This document shows, one piece after another, positions 16,001-24,166 of a stretch of DNA of 63,957 nucleotides. Numbering within the stretch: the stretch's first letter is position 1; every line of letters begins with the position of its first letter. Made by a program: the position numbers and the translations under genes. The notes under the pieces are model-generated. The model was not told the origin of the DNA. It saw nothing but the letters and a program-made list of their open reading frames with translations, and ran no database searches. Origin of the DNA: Acidilobaceae archaeon (GTDB lineage Archaea; Thermoproteota; Thermoprotei_A; Sulfolobales; Acidilobaceae); the NCBI GenBank assembly GCA_027051095.1, contig JALUAM010000021.1, positions 1-63,957 of the forward strand. The letters run 5' to 3'.

Positions 16001-18757
16001 CGTCCTGGCCTTATTCGGCGACTCCACTATGACTAGCGTGCTCCTGACAAGATCCTCCTCGAGCCTGACGCCCTTCTCCCTCAGCTCCTTGACCCTCCTC
16101 CTCTCATCCTCTATCTCTCTGACAATGTCGGCTAGCCGCCCACCATCTAACAGCCACTCGCCTCTCTCCTTGCGGAGTTCCTTCCACTCCGTCTCGATCA
16201 TCGGCTTCAGCCTTGACACGAGGCCCTTGAAGACGCCCCTTTCGCCGGGCCCCACAACAACTACGCTGAGGCCCTTAGTGACGCCCCCCGCGTAGAGCCT
16301 GCTGGTCCTGCCACTAGCCTGCACATAGGTGGGGGCATCAGGCACAAGGAGGACAGGCCTCCCGTTCTCCACAGTAACGCCAACATCTAGGCTCTTCAGG
16401 GCCTCCCAGACATAGCTCCTCTGAAGGGCCCTCTTGACGAGGAAGAATGACGAGAGTATCAGGCTTAGGACCTGCGCTCCAGGCACCCTACCCTTAGCGC
16501 CGCCCTCCCCGCCCTTAAGCCCCTCCACTATGCTCCTGATCTTCTCGCTGAACTCGTCGGGCGACTCGTAGTAAGCCTGTTCTAGACCGCGGTGCTCTTC
16601 AATTATCCTCTTAGCCCACTCGGTTATCTCTCTTAGCCTGTGGGGGCTAGTCTCCCTGACGAGCCTTGCCAGCCTGGCGCGGTACCTCCTCGCGGCGGCA
16701 GCAATCTCCTCCAGCTCCCGGGCCTCAGCCTCGGATACATCTTTGGGCGGGGCTGTCTGGGCTAGCAGGGAGAGTAGCCTAAGGAGCCTCGCGGGGTGAG
16801 GGTCTCCCACGTCGCTCGTGAACTTGTGCTTGGGGACCCCAGCGAATATCGCGTACTTTGCCCTAGTCGGCATGTCGAGGCCTCTGACCAGGAGGCCGTA
16901 GTACGTCGCCACGCCGACTAGAACGTTAAGCTTCTCATCCTTGAAGTCGTTCAAGATCCTCTCGTACTCCCTGGCGCTAATGCCAGCATGTACAGCCCTG
17001 ACCTTAACCCCTTCTACGTGACTCTCTATAAGCGAGGCTAGCTCCTCAGCCGCCTCGGCCCCCTCATCGAGGGGCACGTAGACTAGCACTCCGTCTCTTA
17101 GCTTGGACACCAGTTCCACTACAACCCTGAACACGGGATTCTTTATGTCCCTAAACCTCTCTTCAACGTAGACTTTCTCTGCTTCGACGAACGAGTCTAC
17201 AACCTCCCTGAGCCCGATGTCGCCCCCGCCCCCGGCCTCGAAGCCCAGCAGCACCCTGAATAGGCGTACCCGCCTGCCGCGCGGCCTTCCAGTAGCAGTG
17301 CTAACTATAAGTGTAGAGGCTCTAGACCTGGCCTCAGCTATCTCACTTTCAAGCCTAGCAAGCTCCTTTTTGATGCCCACGAGTCTTTCAATTAACTCGC
17401 GCCTTCTCTCCTCGTACGAGTCTAACACTCTCCTAACATCATCTATGTCGCTACAATACTTGTTTATCTTATCGGATATATCTTTAGCATCCCTAGCTTT
17501 CATGTTCTTAATGGCCTCTCGGAGGAGACTGTCGCCTTTACTCAATTCAGAGCATAGACGGTAAGGATTCAATACAGCCTCATCTAGTATTTCCTTCAGC
17601 TTGTGGTCAACCTTACCGGCGCTTCTGTAAATCCGGACTGGTATGCGGCTTAGCTTGCTCTCGATGTTTCTAATCTCTCGTAGCCTCGACCTAATATCCT
17701 TCGAAAGAGCCATTATCCTGTTCTCGAGCCTGTTCCTCTCCCTAGAGAGTTCTAAGTACCTCTCAGCCCTTTCCAGGTCCTCCGGCTTGAACCCGGCGAG
17801 TCTCAGTATGGCGTCGACGCTCTTAGCGCTCTTAATGACTGCGTCCACGTCGTCGGCAAAGACTAGCCTCAGCCTGATACCCCTGGAGGCGAGGCTGTCG
17901 GCTATCTCATCGGCCTTCTTGGTCATATACGCTGAAGTTATTATAGCGATATCGAAGGAGCCCTCCATTAGCCTTCTATCAGCCTCCTCCCTCTCCTCCT
18001 TCCTGAGAGCGCCGAACCTGCGCACAATTGTTACATTACAGCCCGTCGCCTTAGCTATAGCATCTATCTTCTCGGAGAGGTTCGAGGCTAAGGTAGTCGT
18101 GGGCACTATGAATAGGCTCTTGCCCTTACCCTTGCAGGCGAAGTATACTGCCATGACTGCACCAAACGTCGTCTTCCCCGTGCCGGTCGGCGCTATGATG
18201 CTAAAGCTATCCCCTCTAACTATCCTCTTAATCCAGGTTCTCTGGGCACCCCAGGGCTTAGACCCGATGGCCTTCTCAAAGAACGACACAGCGTCCTCGT
18301 ACTCCTTGTGAAGCCTGTATATCTCCTCGTAGCGTTTAAGCCTGGATTTACATAGGTCTAATACCCTTTCTAAGAGGTTGGGCCCGTCTTCCACCCCGTA
18401 CCTAGCGGCAATCGACTTAGCTACCTCTACTGCCTCATCGATCTCGCCCTTGCCTGCGAGCTTCTCAAGCCTGTTGCAGAGGCCTATAACCCCGTTCCTG
18501 CCCGCGAGAGCCTTGTAAACCGCCTCCACAGGGATCTTCTCGCCGTACTTCTTGACTAAGCTCACAGCCTGCTTGTATGGGAGGCATCTAGGGCACGGGA
18601 GCCCGTAGTAGAGCCTTGAATCTGTGTTAGAGAATCCGCAGTTAGGGCAGGAGTACCTGTAAATCCCCTTGACATCATTCAAGGAAGGAGGATTATAGTA
18701 ACCCTCTTCCTCTACTCCCCGTTTAACGGTTTCAAGCGCCTCCATAGGCTTAGACAA
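13088..18757 (-). CDS. Reverse gyrase, giant form of 1889 residues
   Basis: All functional parts are visible: N-terminal zinc finger (Cys37, 40, 55, 58), helicase Walker A (APTGTGKT, 189-196), Walker B DDVD (302-305), STATGRPRG (486-494), Toprim VESP (Glu912), second zinc finger (Cys1012, 1015 and later cysteines), DPDTEGE (1074-1080) and the nicking tyrosine in GLITYHRTDS (Tyr1532). It is about 670 residues longer than the copy at 36273. Extra sequence lies at about 330-480 (coiled-coil-like helices), 650-760, 1150-1205 and 1240-1475 in the topoisomerase gate. It introduces positive supercoils using ATP. It starts at TTG 18757 (or ATG 18745) and its stop overlaps the next gene. Confidence 0.95.
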   Translation of the reverse strand: MSKPMEALETVKRGVEEEGYYNPPSLNDVKGIYRYSCPNCGFSNTDSRLYYGLPCPRCLPYKQAVSLVKKYGEKIPVEAVYKALAGRNGVIGLCNRLEKLAGKGEIDEAVEVAKSIAARYGVEDGPNLLERVLDLCKSRLKRYEEIYRLHKEYEDAVSFFEKAIGSKPWGAQRTWIKRIVRGDSFSIIAPTGTGKTTFGAVMAVYFACKGKGKSLFIVPTTTLASNLSEKIDAIAKATGCNVTIVRRFGALRKEEREEADRRLMEGSFDIAIITSAYMTKKADEIADSLASRGIRLRLVFADDVDAVIKSAKSVDAILRLAGFKPEDLERAERYLELSRERNRLENRIMALSKDIRSRLREIRNIESKLSRIPVRIYRSAGKVDHKLKEILDEAVLNPYRLCSELSKGDSLLREAIKNMKARDAKDISDKINKYCSDIDDVRRVLDSYEERRRELIERLVGIKKELARLESEIAEARSRASTLIVSTATGRPRGRRVRLFRVLLGFEAGGGGDIGLREVVDSFVEAEKVYVEERFRDIKNPVFRVVVELVSKLRDGVLVYVPLDEGAEAAEELASLIESHVEGVKVRAVHAGISAREYERILNDFKDEKLNVLVGVATYYGLLVRGLDMPTRAKYAIFAGVPKHKFTSDVGDPHPARLLRLLSLLAQTAPPKDVSEAEARELEEIAAAARRYRARLARLVRETSPHRLREITEWAKRIIEEHRGLEQAYYESPDEFSEKIRSIVEGLKGGEGGAKGRVPGAQVLSLILSSFFLVKRALQRSYVWEALKSLDVGVTVENGRPVLLVPDAPTYVQASGRTSRLYAGGVTKGLSVVVVGPGERGVFKGLVSRLKPMIETEWKELRKERGEWLLDGGRLADIVREIEDERRRVKELREKGVRLEEDLVRSTLVIVESPNKARTIARFFGQPSIRILPGGLRVYEVATGDRILIVAASGGHVYDLAKSFYELAEDLALARIAEEEIGRVLGDLFGVLKISRNGALDFIPVYTTRKRCVPCGYQFVDEHVGGGSSDSLCGEDLCCPRKACHWGSVRDSLDTLEDLRRLAWEADEVMIGTDPDTEGEKIGWDVLLSLIPFNNNYVRLEFHEVTKKAIIHALENPRRFNLSLVDAQVVRRVEDRWIGFTLSPLLWCNFWPHYCTTLTSTVLGVPMRREELEGEAEERLTYAAYMDLRRCRTAAKGDSGERASTPNYNLSAGRVQTPTLKWIVNRTQMAKRRFNALEVNIYTPESLSEAVERLRESKELDVQPLLQLLIRPSRVDKAVELILGGSGRYSLAATRNSSKLDLCGLPSQPREISFELLRDVAEREGLDKCLEAAESRGEDEQHLLACMIREKYMPGEYSFNLDAEKAKRGPLGHSYFVVGEGQRYSIILDSRFVDDEVVKAYGDREKALLKNLDSIARNTSKTKVSKACSEVEKILPKSHEAVRDLAVKLDCSLDDTSSLAEIAAKLKERIKNLGVPSRAYIIVEDVYERTVEPPSPYTTDTLILDANRYLRLSASETMRLAQDLFEWGLITYHRTDSRRVSDKGIQVARELLSRLADKAGFRLEDVFRPRTWEEGGAHEAIRPARPIDPDELQRMIQEGELELEGFTGNHLRLYRLIYERFLASQMREAKVYYARVRIQLDDMLYNLSFEVEVPVRVGGQGGEIDPERGFTLVWNYGLNVAEALADAEPGKRYDMPVLVKRLRIPVAFLYTQGDVVQKMKAEGIGRPSTYAKIIDTLLSRGYVSSLDKPPGSLVANKRGIEACTYLNEKVARPEEHLGESLDPRIAEIFKTIPYIVSERKTRELQEAMNAIERRERDRRDVLLAVYGEIKDLAELIAHAEVEALRASAPINLEGGKSREGRWGSGWIADFVDCVVRGLVRRPVEGGEGG

Positions 18758-18786
18758 GGTGGGTCACCCGCGTTTGCAACGTACTT

Positions 18787-18896
18787 TTAGTCATAATAGT
18801 GCACCTCTGCATTGTTGGACGGGCATTATTCTAGAGTACCGCCTTTATTCCATACTCCCTGTGTAATACCACTTACACATATCGGGGGTTAAAAAG
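18787..18896. promoter_or_regulatory. Divergent promoter region between reverse gyrase and M42 peptidase
   Basis: On the minus strand actaaaag near 18787-18794 is placed to start transcription a few bases before the gyrase TTG (18757). On the plus strand gttaaaaagg (18887-18896) fits the peptidase TTG at 18931. Between them GTGTAA (18861-18866) and TTACAC (18873-18878) form a perfect inverted repeat with a 6-bp spacer, a possible operator. Confidence 0.45.
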
Positions 18897-18930
18897 GTGT
18901 TGGGGGGATCAGGTTTGTGAGGTGAGGTAG

Positions 18931-19962
18931 TTGAGCTGGAGCGGCGTTATAGAAACGCTTAGAGAAGTCGTAATGATACCGGGTCCCAGCGGCTTCGAGG
19001 ACAGGGTTAGAAGCTATGTGGTCGAGAGGCTCAGGTCTATGGGGTTAGAGCCTAGCATTGATGAGATGGGTAATGTGACTGTGGCCGTGGGCGAGGGGCC
19101 CACGCTTATAATCGCGGCCCATATGGATGAGCTGGGTTTTGTGGTCACGGGCATAACCGAGGAGGGGTTACTGGCTTTTAGAAAGCTTGGGGGCATCGAC
19201 GATAGAGTGCTGCCTGGGTCTCATGTTGAGGTGTTTACAAGGGAAGGGTCCATCCCCGGGGTTATAGGTATAATGCCGCCTCACCTCCAGTACGAGAAGG
19301 ACCGCCAGGTTGTTGAGTGGAAGGATCTGAGGATTGATGTGGGCGCTTCTAGCAGGAGAGAAGCTGAGGAGCTGGGGGTTAGAGTTCTCGATCCAGCCGT
19401 GTTCGCTAAGAGGTGGGCGGAGCTTAACAGGGGTAAAGCTATAGCTGTGAGGGGACTCGACGATAGGGTCGGCGTGGCAGTTCTGCTAGAACTCGCGTCT
19501 ATGATTGCCCGGGGCGAGGTGAAGCCGTCTTGGAGGGTGGTTCTAGCGTGGACTGTGCAGGAGGAGGTGGGCCTTAGGGGCGCCAGCTACCTTGCTTCGA
19601 GGCTTAGGGCGGACGCTTCGCTGATAGTAGACACTATGGCGTGCTGCTCCTTCGAGATCACAGGCGACGCCAGGCCTGGCGGGGGGCCCGTACTAAGGGC
19701 TCTAGACAATAACTACGTGGCTCCCGCCGCGCTAAGGGACTGGCTACTTAAGGCCTCTAAGAGGGCTGGAGTCGAGGTTCAGGTAGCGACCGCGGGAGGC
19801 TCCACGGACGCCGCGGCATTACAGAGGTCGGGTATACCATCTGTAGCCATAGGCGTCCTCACCAAGTATGCTCACAGCACCGCCGAAATGGCGTATAAAA
19901 GCGACATAATAGATGCTCTTAGGCTCGTGGCGGCAGCTGTGGAGGAGCCTCTGAAGCCTTAA
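18931..19962 (+). CDS. M42 family metallo-aminopeptidase (TET/deblocking type)
   Basis: A 343-residue M42 peptidase. Metal and catalytic residues are in place: AAHMDE (His64, Asp66), GLDDRVG, the general-base pair QEEVG, an Asp in LIVDTMA, and the late KYAHST histidine. M42 enzymes assemble into large tetrahedral particles and remove N-terminal residues from peptides left by the proteasome. It starts at TTG 18931, after a GGTGAGG ribosome site and a TATA box (18887-18896). It is a single gene, followed by tRNA-Cys. Confidence 0.93.
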   Translation: MSWSGVIETLREVVMIPGPSGFEDRVRSYVVERLRSMGLEPSIDEMGNVTVAVGEGPTLIIAAHMDELGFVVTGITEEGLLAFRKLGGIDDRVLPGSHVEVFTREGSIPGVIGIMPPHLQYEKDRQVVEWKDLRIDVGASSRREAEELGVRVLDPAVFAKRWAELNRGKAIAVRGLDDRVGVAVLLELASMIARGEVKPSWRVVLAWTVQEEVGLRGASYLASRLRADASLIVDTMACCSFEITGDARPGGGPVLRALDNNYVAPAALRDWLLKASKRAGVEVQVATAGGSTDAAALQRSGIPSVAIGVLTKYAHSTAEMAYKSDIIDALRLVAAAVEEPLKP

Positions 19963-20019
19963 CACAGAGGGGCGAAGTAAAATTCTAAGCCCTCTGCCAC
20001 GCGCTACGAAATAATGGAC

Positions 20020-20116
20020 GCCGGGGTGGCCGAGCGGTCTAAGGCGGCGGGCTGCAGAGGCCGGAGGCCCCGTAGGGACCCGTTGTTCCCGGGTTCGAAT
20101 CCCGGCCCCGGCTCCA
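20020..20116 (+). tRNA. tRNA-Cys (anticodon GCA) with a 20-nt intron, CCA encoded
   Basis: The acceptor stem GCCGGGG (20020-20026) pairs with CCCCGGC (20106-20112), followed by discriminator T and CCA (20114-20116). Removing 20 nt leaves anticodon loop CTGCAGA with anticodon GCA at 20054-20056 and a 5-nt variable loop. The D arm resembles those of Leu/Ser tRNAs, but the short variable loop and the U discriminator typical of tRNA-Cys settle the identity. Confidence 0.93.
20058..20077 (+). other. tRNA-Cys intron at canonical position 37/38
   Basis: The anticodon CTGC (20052-20055) pairs with intron GTAG (20072-20075), giving a 4-bp helix flanked by 3-nt bulges AGA and GGA. This is the bulge-helix-bulge motif cut by the archaeal splicing endonuclease after the second base of each bulge, which releases 20 nt. 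The intron core can form a GGCC/GGCC hairpin. Confidence 0.85.
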
Positions 20117-20217
20117 CGCTTCTCACATAACCTAGTTAATTTGTATCAATCGACCATCCCGCACAGTTTAAATACGTCTTTACATAGTTATGGCTACGCT
20201 CGGCGGGGTGCAGGGCG

Positions 20218-21141
20218 GTGCTGCTCAGCGAGTTCATATTAGCAATGGCTGCCTTCGTGTTCGCGGGCCTAGCGGTCATAACGTTCTCGATGTATTACGC
20301 TTACAGGTCTAGGGAGAACCTTGTCAGGGCGGTATCCTTCCTGCTACTATCCCTAGCATTCTTCGTGGGCCTATACTACCATTCAAGCAAAATTAATTTA
20401 ATTCTTATCCATAGAGGCGCCTTCGGCTTCGAGAATCCTTCCGGGCTAGCATTCGCTTTGATGATAGACCTTATACCCTTCAGAGGACCTCCTGTCTATT
20501 TGTTTGGCACGCTCACGGCTCTCGCGTCCCCCGAGGTCTACACTCCCTCCGGCCTGAACATAGCGCTGATAGCTCTATCTAAGCTGTTCCTAGTGGCCGG
20601 CCTGGTTCTCCTAGTCTACCAATCTATTCTTATATACTTAGGCGAGGTGCTAGGCAGGAGGAGCCTCGTGCTGGTAGGGCTCTCCATCATACTTGCCTTG
20701 GTATCGCTGGTTGCAACCCTTTCGCTTGCTTCAATGGTCAGAGGCCCGCTAGCGGAACCGGACGAGGCCAGGGCTAGAATGCTTATGAACATAGCCGCGC
20801 TCTCGACCCTAGCCCTATCAGTCCTGGCATTATCGACATCGTACAGCTACTTCAAGGTGTTCAGGGAGACGGGGGAGAGGAGCTACCTCTTCCAGGCGGC
20901 AGGGTTCCTGATATTAGCGCTCTTCATGGCCCATCTCTCAGGGGTATCTTCGTCCCTTACCTTAGACCTTGCGGGGGCGGCCATAACGTCCTTTGAAGCC
21001 CAGGCGTCGGTCACGCAAATATACCTAGCCATGTTCCTCATGGCCGCTCTATCCAGCGTGCTACTGGCGCTCGGCATGATACTCGAGATAGCACCGCCCG
21101 CCGCAGAGGAAGAGGAGCAGGCCGCGGAAGAATCGAGCTAA
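20218..21141 (+). CDS. Polytopic membrane protein, function unknown
   Basis: A 307-residue protein with about seven hydrophobic spans and an acidic cytoplasmic-like tail (AAEEEEQAAEESS). I do not recognise a family. The first span starts almost at the N-terminus and is followed by a positively charged YAYRSRENLVR. It starts at GTG 20218; a TATA box (agtttaaata, 20165-20174) gives a leader of about 25 nt. It stands between tRNA-Cys and a glycosyltransferase gene on the same strand, 73 bp apart. Confidence 0.6.
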   Translation: MLLSEFILAMAAFVFAGLAVITFSMYYAYRSRENLVRAVSFLLLSLAFFVGLYYHSSKINLILIHRGAFGFENPSGLAFALMIDLIPFRGPPVYLFGTLTALASPEVYTPSGLNIALIALSKLFLVAGLVLLVYQSILIYLGEVLGRRSLVLVGLSIILALVSLVATLSLASMVRGPLAEPDEARARMLMNIAALSTLALSVLALSTSYSYFKVFRETGERSYLFQAAGFLILALFMAHLSGVSSSLTLDLAGAAITSFEAQASVTQIYLAMFLMAALSSVLLALGMILEIAPPAAEEEEQAAEESS

Positions 21142-21214
21142 GCGGGACTTCCCCCAGGAAGAATCAGCTAATTTTCAGCTTCTACCCCCCATTAATACTT
21201 TAGGGGCTAGGCCT

Positions 21215-22384
21215 TTGGGGTTGAAGATCGCATTCGTGTCTAGGTATCCTCCAGTCCATTGCGGGGTCGGGGAGTACACTCGGATGCTAGCGGTGGCTAT
21301 GAGGACTATATCGCCGTCGACGAGCGTATACATAGTATCGAGCACGGAAGCCGGGCCTAAGGAGTACTTTGACGGCGAGGCGGGGGCCCGCGTCATACCG
21401 TCGTTTGAGCGAGGCGAATCGAGCTATGAGGGTGTATTGAAGACTCTGGAGGACCTAGGAGGTGTCGACGTGGTTCACGTCCAGCACGAGTACGGCATAT
21501 TCGGTAGGAACCCGGGCGTCTTCAAGGCGCTTAGGGAGGCTGTTAAGCGGGGGCTCGCGTCCATAGCCGTGGCTACCCTCCACACGGTATACCACTCCTC
21601 GACCGACCGTCACGACGCTCTGGAGGCACAGATGGAGGCTTCCAAGCTCGATGGCGTCATAGTTCACAGCTACCTCCAAGAGTTTGAGCTGCAGGCTCAA
21701 GGTTTCAACACCACCAGCGTGTTCAAGATACCTCATGGAACCCTTCTCAACCCCTACTTAGGGCATCCGCGGGACAAGCTGTTAGAGAAGGTGGGCTTAG
21801 ACCCCTCAGAGATGGACGACGTCATAGTCGTCATGCCTGGCTTCCTGAGGCCTGATAAGGGCCTAGACGTGCTGCTGTCAGCTGCGGCTCTCACAGACAG
21901 GAGGTTCACCCTGATAGTCGCCGGCGAGCCGGCCGGCGTCGACGTGGACTCTCTACCGTCTATGAGGGGGAGAGTTAAGGTCCTCGACAGATACCTGTCG
22001 AGCGACGAGATTCTAATGCTGGCTGCGGCGTCCGACGTGATAGTGCTGCCCTACAAGGACAGGCCGGGGAAGTATAGTGTCAGCGGCATACTGCATCTCA
22101 GCATGGGGAGCCTCAAGCCGCTGGTAGGCACTAGGGTTCCGCGTTTAATAGAACTATATCAATATGCTCCGAACCTCACGGTGCCTCCTAGAAGCCCGGA
22201 GCTGCTGGCCGCAAGGCTGGAATGGGTCATAGACAACTATGAGTTGGCGTCAGCCTATAGCACGCACCTGTTCGCCTATGCAGCCGAGACCCAATGGCCT
22301 AGAATTGCGAGGGCGCACTTAGAGCTTTATAAGGGCCTTATCAGCGACAGGAAACAGCTAGATTTATTCCCATCCCTCATCTAG
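21215..22384 (+). CDS. Glycosyltransferase, GT4-like (GT-B fold)
   Basis: A 389-residue GT-B glycosyltransferase. The N-terminal half opens with IAFVSRYPPVHCGVGEYTRML, typical of GT4 sugar-nucleotide-dependent enzymes, and has VHVQHEYGIF. The C-terminal nucleotide-binding half has MPGFLRPDKGLDVLLSAA and VIVLPYKDRPGKYSVSG, with a weak form of the EX7E region. It starts at TTG 21215 or the TTG two codons later. The likely role is glycan or glycolipid assembly; donor and acceptor are not predictable. Its stop overlaps that of the FUN14 gene on the other strand. Confidence 0.82.
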   Translation: MGLKIAFVSRYPPVHCGVGEYTRMLAVAMRTISPSTSVYIVSSTEAGPKEYFDGEAGARVIPSFERGESSYEGVLKTLEDLGGVDVVHVQHEYGIFGRNPGVFKALREAVKRGLASIAVATLHTVYHSSTDRHDALEAQMEASKLDGVIVHSYLQEFELQAQGFNTTSVFKIPHGTLLNPYLGHPRDKLLEKVGLDPSEMDDVIVVMPGFLRPDKGLDVLLSAAALTDRRFTLIVAGEPAGVDVDSLPSMRGRVKVLDRYLSSDEILMLAAASDVIVLPYKDRPGKYSVSGILHLSMGSLKPLVGTRVPRLIELYQYAPNLTVPPRSPELLAARLEWVIDNYELASAYSTHLFAYAAETQWPRIARAHLELYKGLISDRKQLDLFPSLI

Positions 22385-22710
22385 CCGTACTTGAATCCGA
22401 GGGCGAAACCCGCTAGGAAGGTGCCCGCGAAGGGTATATTAGCTATTATATGGGCTTGCAGGCTACCAGCCGCGGCTTCGGCGCCGCTTATAGCCCTCTC
22501 AACTAGCAGGACAAGCTTGTCGTAGTTAACGGATATCACTCCGTAGTATTCGAGCCCTATCAACGCGATTGTGAAGACTCCTAGCACCAGCAGGGCCAGC
22601 TTTAACGCCTTCTTAACAGCGTAGCCTGCAGCGAAGCCTAGCACTAGGCCGCCGCTAGCCTGGAATAGTATGGCAGGCAGGACGTCCTGAAAGGTTACAT
22701 CGCCTGCCAT
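22381..22710 (-). CDS. FUN14 domain small membrane protein
   Basis: A 109-residue protein with the FUN14 pattern: amphipathic start, a Gly-rich span (GGLVLGFAAGYAVKKALKLALLVLG), a middle segment, and a last Gly-rich span (FAGTFLAGFALGFKYG). The ATG at 22710 is preferred over an upstream GTG at 22725, because the GGAGGGGG between them makes a good ribosome site; an AT-rich promoter (atatttaaat region, 22735-22750) lies upstream. The function in archaea is unknown. Confidence 0.85.
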   Translation of the reverse strand: MAGDVTFQDVLPAILFQASGGLVLGFAAGYAVKKALKLALLVLGVFTIALIGLEYYGVISVNYDKLVLLVERAISGAEAAAGSLQAHIIANIPFAGTFLAGFALGFKYG

Positions 22711-22769
22711 CCGGGCCCCCTCCACAATAATTTAATATCATTTAAATATTAAAGTTATGGGTGTGAGCC

Positions 22770-24104
22770 TTAGGGCATAACTCTCTCCGTGTCTCTCGGT
22801 AGCATTCTGGCCTCCCTTATGTTGGATAGGCCTAGGCTCTGCATCACTATTCTCTCGAGGCCCATACCCGCTCCTCCATGGGGCGGGGCACCGTGCTTGA
22901 AGAAGTCCAGGTAGAACTGGAAGCTACGTGGGTCTAGGCCCTTGGATTTGAGGTTCTCAAGCAGCTTGTTATACCTGTGTTCCCTCTGCCCACCTGTGAC
23001 CACTTCAAGACCCCTGTATAAGAGGTCGAAGCTGTACGTCCACTCGGGCTCGCCGCTCTTCCTCATGGTGTAGAAGGGCCTCACCTTCCAAGGGTACTCT
23101 GTCACGAATATGAAGTCGCTGTCATACTCCTCGTGGGCATAGGCCGCTATCATTTTCTCCGCCTCGCCGTCTAGGTCCTCGCCTTCCGGTATGACCTTGT
23201 GGAACCTTTCTCTCAGGATCTCGTATGCCTCCCTCATGGTGACCCGTGGTATGCCCGAGGCAGGTATCCTCGGCGGCTCTGCCCCGTGGGCTTCCATAGC
23301 CTTCCTGGCGACTTCATCTTCTTCCATGCGCTTGGCCAGCTCCCGGAAGAAGCCCTCCACGTAGTTCATAACGTCGTCGTAGCCCTCTATGAAGCCAACT
23401 TCTATGTCGAGGCTGTGGTACTCGTTGAGGTGCCTCGCCGTGTGGTGGGGCTCGGCCCGGAACACGGGGCCTATCTCGAAGACCCTCTCGAGGCCCGCTA
23501 TGACGGCGAACTGCTTATAGAACTGGGGGCTCTGCGCTAGATAAACCGTCTTGTCGAAGTAGAGGACAGGGAATACCTCGGCTCCGCTCTCGGTTCCCGC
23601 AGCTACTATCTTAGGGGTGAATATCTCCACGAACCCCTCCCTAGTATAATACTCTCTGAACACCCTGGCGACGAACGCCTCGAACTCGAACACGCTTGAA
23701 ACCTTAGGGTTCCTTATGTCGAGCCACCTGTACTTCAGCCTGACGGGCAGCGCGGCCTTCTCAGAGCCCTCAGGCTCGAGGGGGAGAGGCTCCACAGGGC
23801 TGGAGAGGACTTTAAGGCTCTCAACCTTGATCTCCACACCCTCCTTGGTAGGCGCCTCGGATAACAGGCCCGAGACACATACTACCGACTCTAGGCGTAG
23901 GTCCTCCGCCGCCTGGAGGGCTTCCTCCGGCGTGACACCGGCCTTGAGAGTGGCTTGTATGAAGCCTGTCCTGTCCCTCAGGACTAGGAACTTGACCCTG
24001 CCAAGGTCTCTGATCCTGTGTACCCACCCGCACACGGTGACCCTAGAACCCTTGAGGCTCTCCTTCTCAGACACTATCTCGCCTATGAAACTCCTCTTCA
24101 GCAT
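22770..24104 (-). CDS. aspS: Aspartyl-tRNA synthetase, archaeal type, possibly nondiscriminating
   Basis: A 444-residue class II synthetase: N-terminal OB-fold anticodon domain (residues 1-105), class II motif 2 (FRAEPHHTARHLNE) and motif 3 (GAGMGLERIVM). It charges tRNA-Asp. In the OB fold, His29 (GWVHRIRDLG) occupies the site that is Trp in discriminating archaeal enzymes and His in nondiscriminating ones, which would also charge tRNA-Asn for GatCAB repair; another specificity position appears to keep Lys, so this is tentative. It may share an operon with the Nop5-fibrillarin-DUF61 genes upstream. Confidence 0.95.
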   Translation of the reverse strand: MLKRSFIGEIVSEKESLKGSRVTVCGWVHRIRDLGRVKFLVLRDRTGFIQATLKAGVTPEEALQAAEDLRLESVVCVSGLLSEAPTKEGVEIKVESLKVLSSPVEPLPLEPEGSEKAALPVRLKYRWLDIRNPKVSSVFEFEAFVARVFREYYTREGFVEIFTPKIVAAGTESGAEVFPVLYFDKTVYLAQSPQFYKQFAVIAGLERVFEIGPVFRAEPHHTARHLNEYHSLDIEVGFIEGYDDVMNYVEGFFRELAKRMEEDEVARKAMEAHGAEPPRIPASGIPRVTMREAYEILRERFHKVIPEGEDLDGEAEKMIAAYAHEEYDSDFIFVTEYPWKVRPFYTMRKSGEPEWTYSFDLLYRGLEVVTGGQREHRYNKLLENLKSKGLDPRSFQFYLDFFKHGAPPHGGAGMGLERIVMQSLGLSNIREARMLPRDTERVMP

Positions 24105-24166
24105 GCAGAGCCCCCCTCTCGTGTAGCATTCGCAGGAGATAAAGATTGAGCCGGCAGCGAGGGCCC

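Noticed and set aside
13088-18757. Intein as the cause of the extra length of the giant reverse gyrase
   Set aside because: The extra sequence is spread over several places, and none shows an intein N-terminal Cys/Ser block with a C-terminal His-Asn plus Cys/Ser/Thr.
20020-20116. tRNA-Leu or tRNA-Ser reading of this tRNA
   Set aside because: Between the anticodon stem and the T stem there are only five nucleotides once the 20-nt intron is removed, so it is type I; anticodon GCA and U discriminator give Cys.
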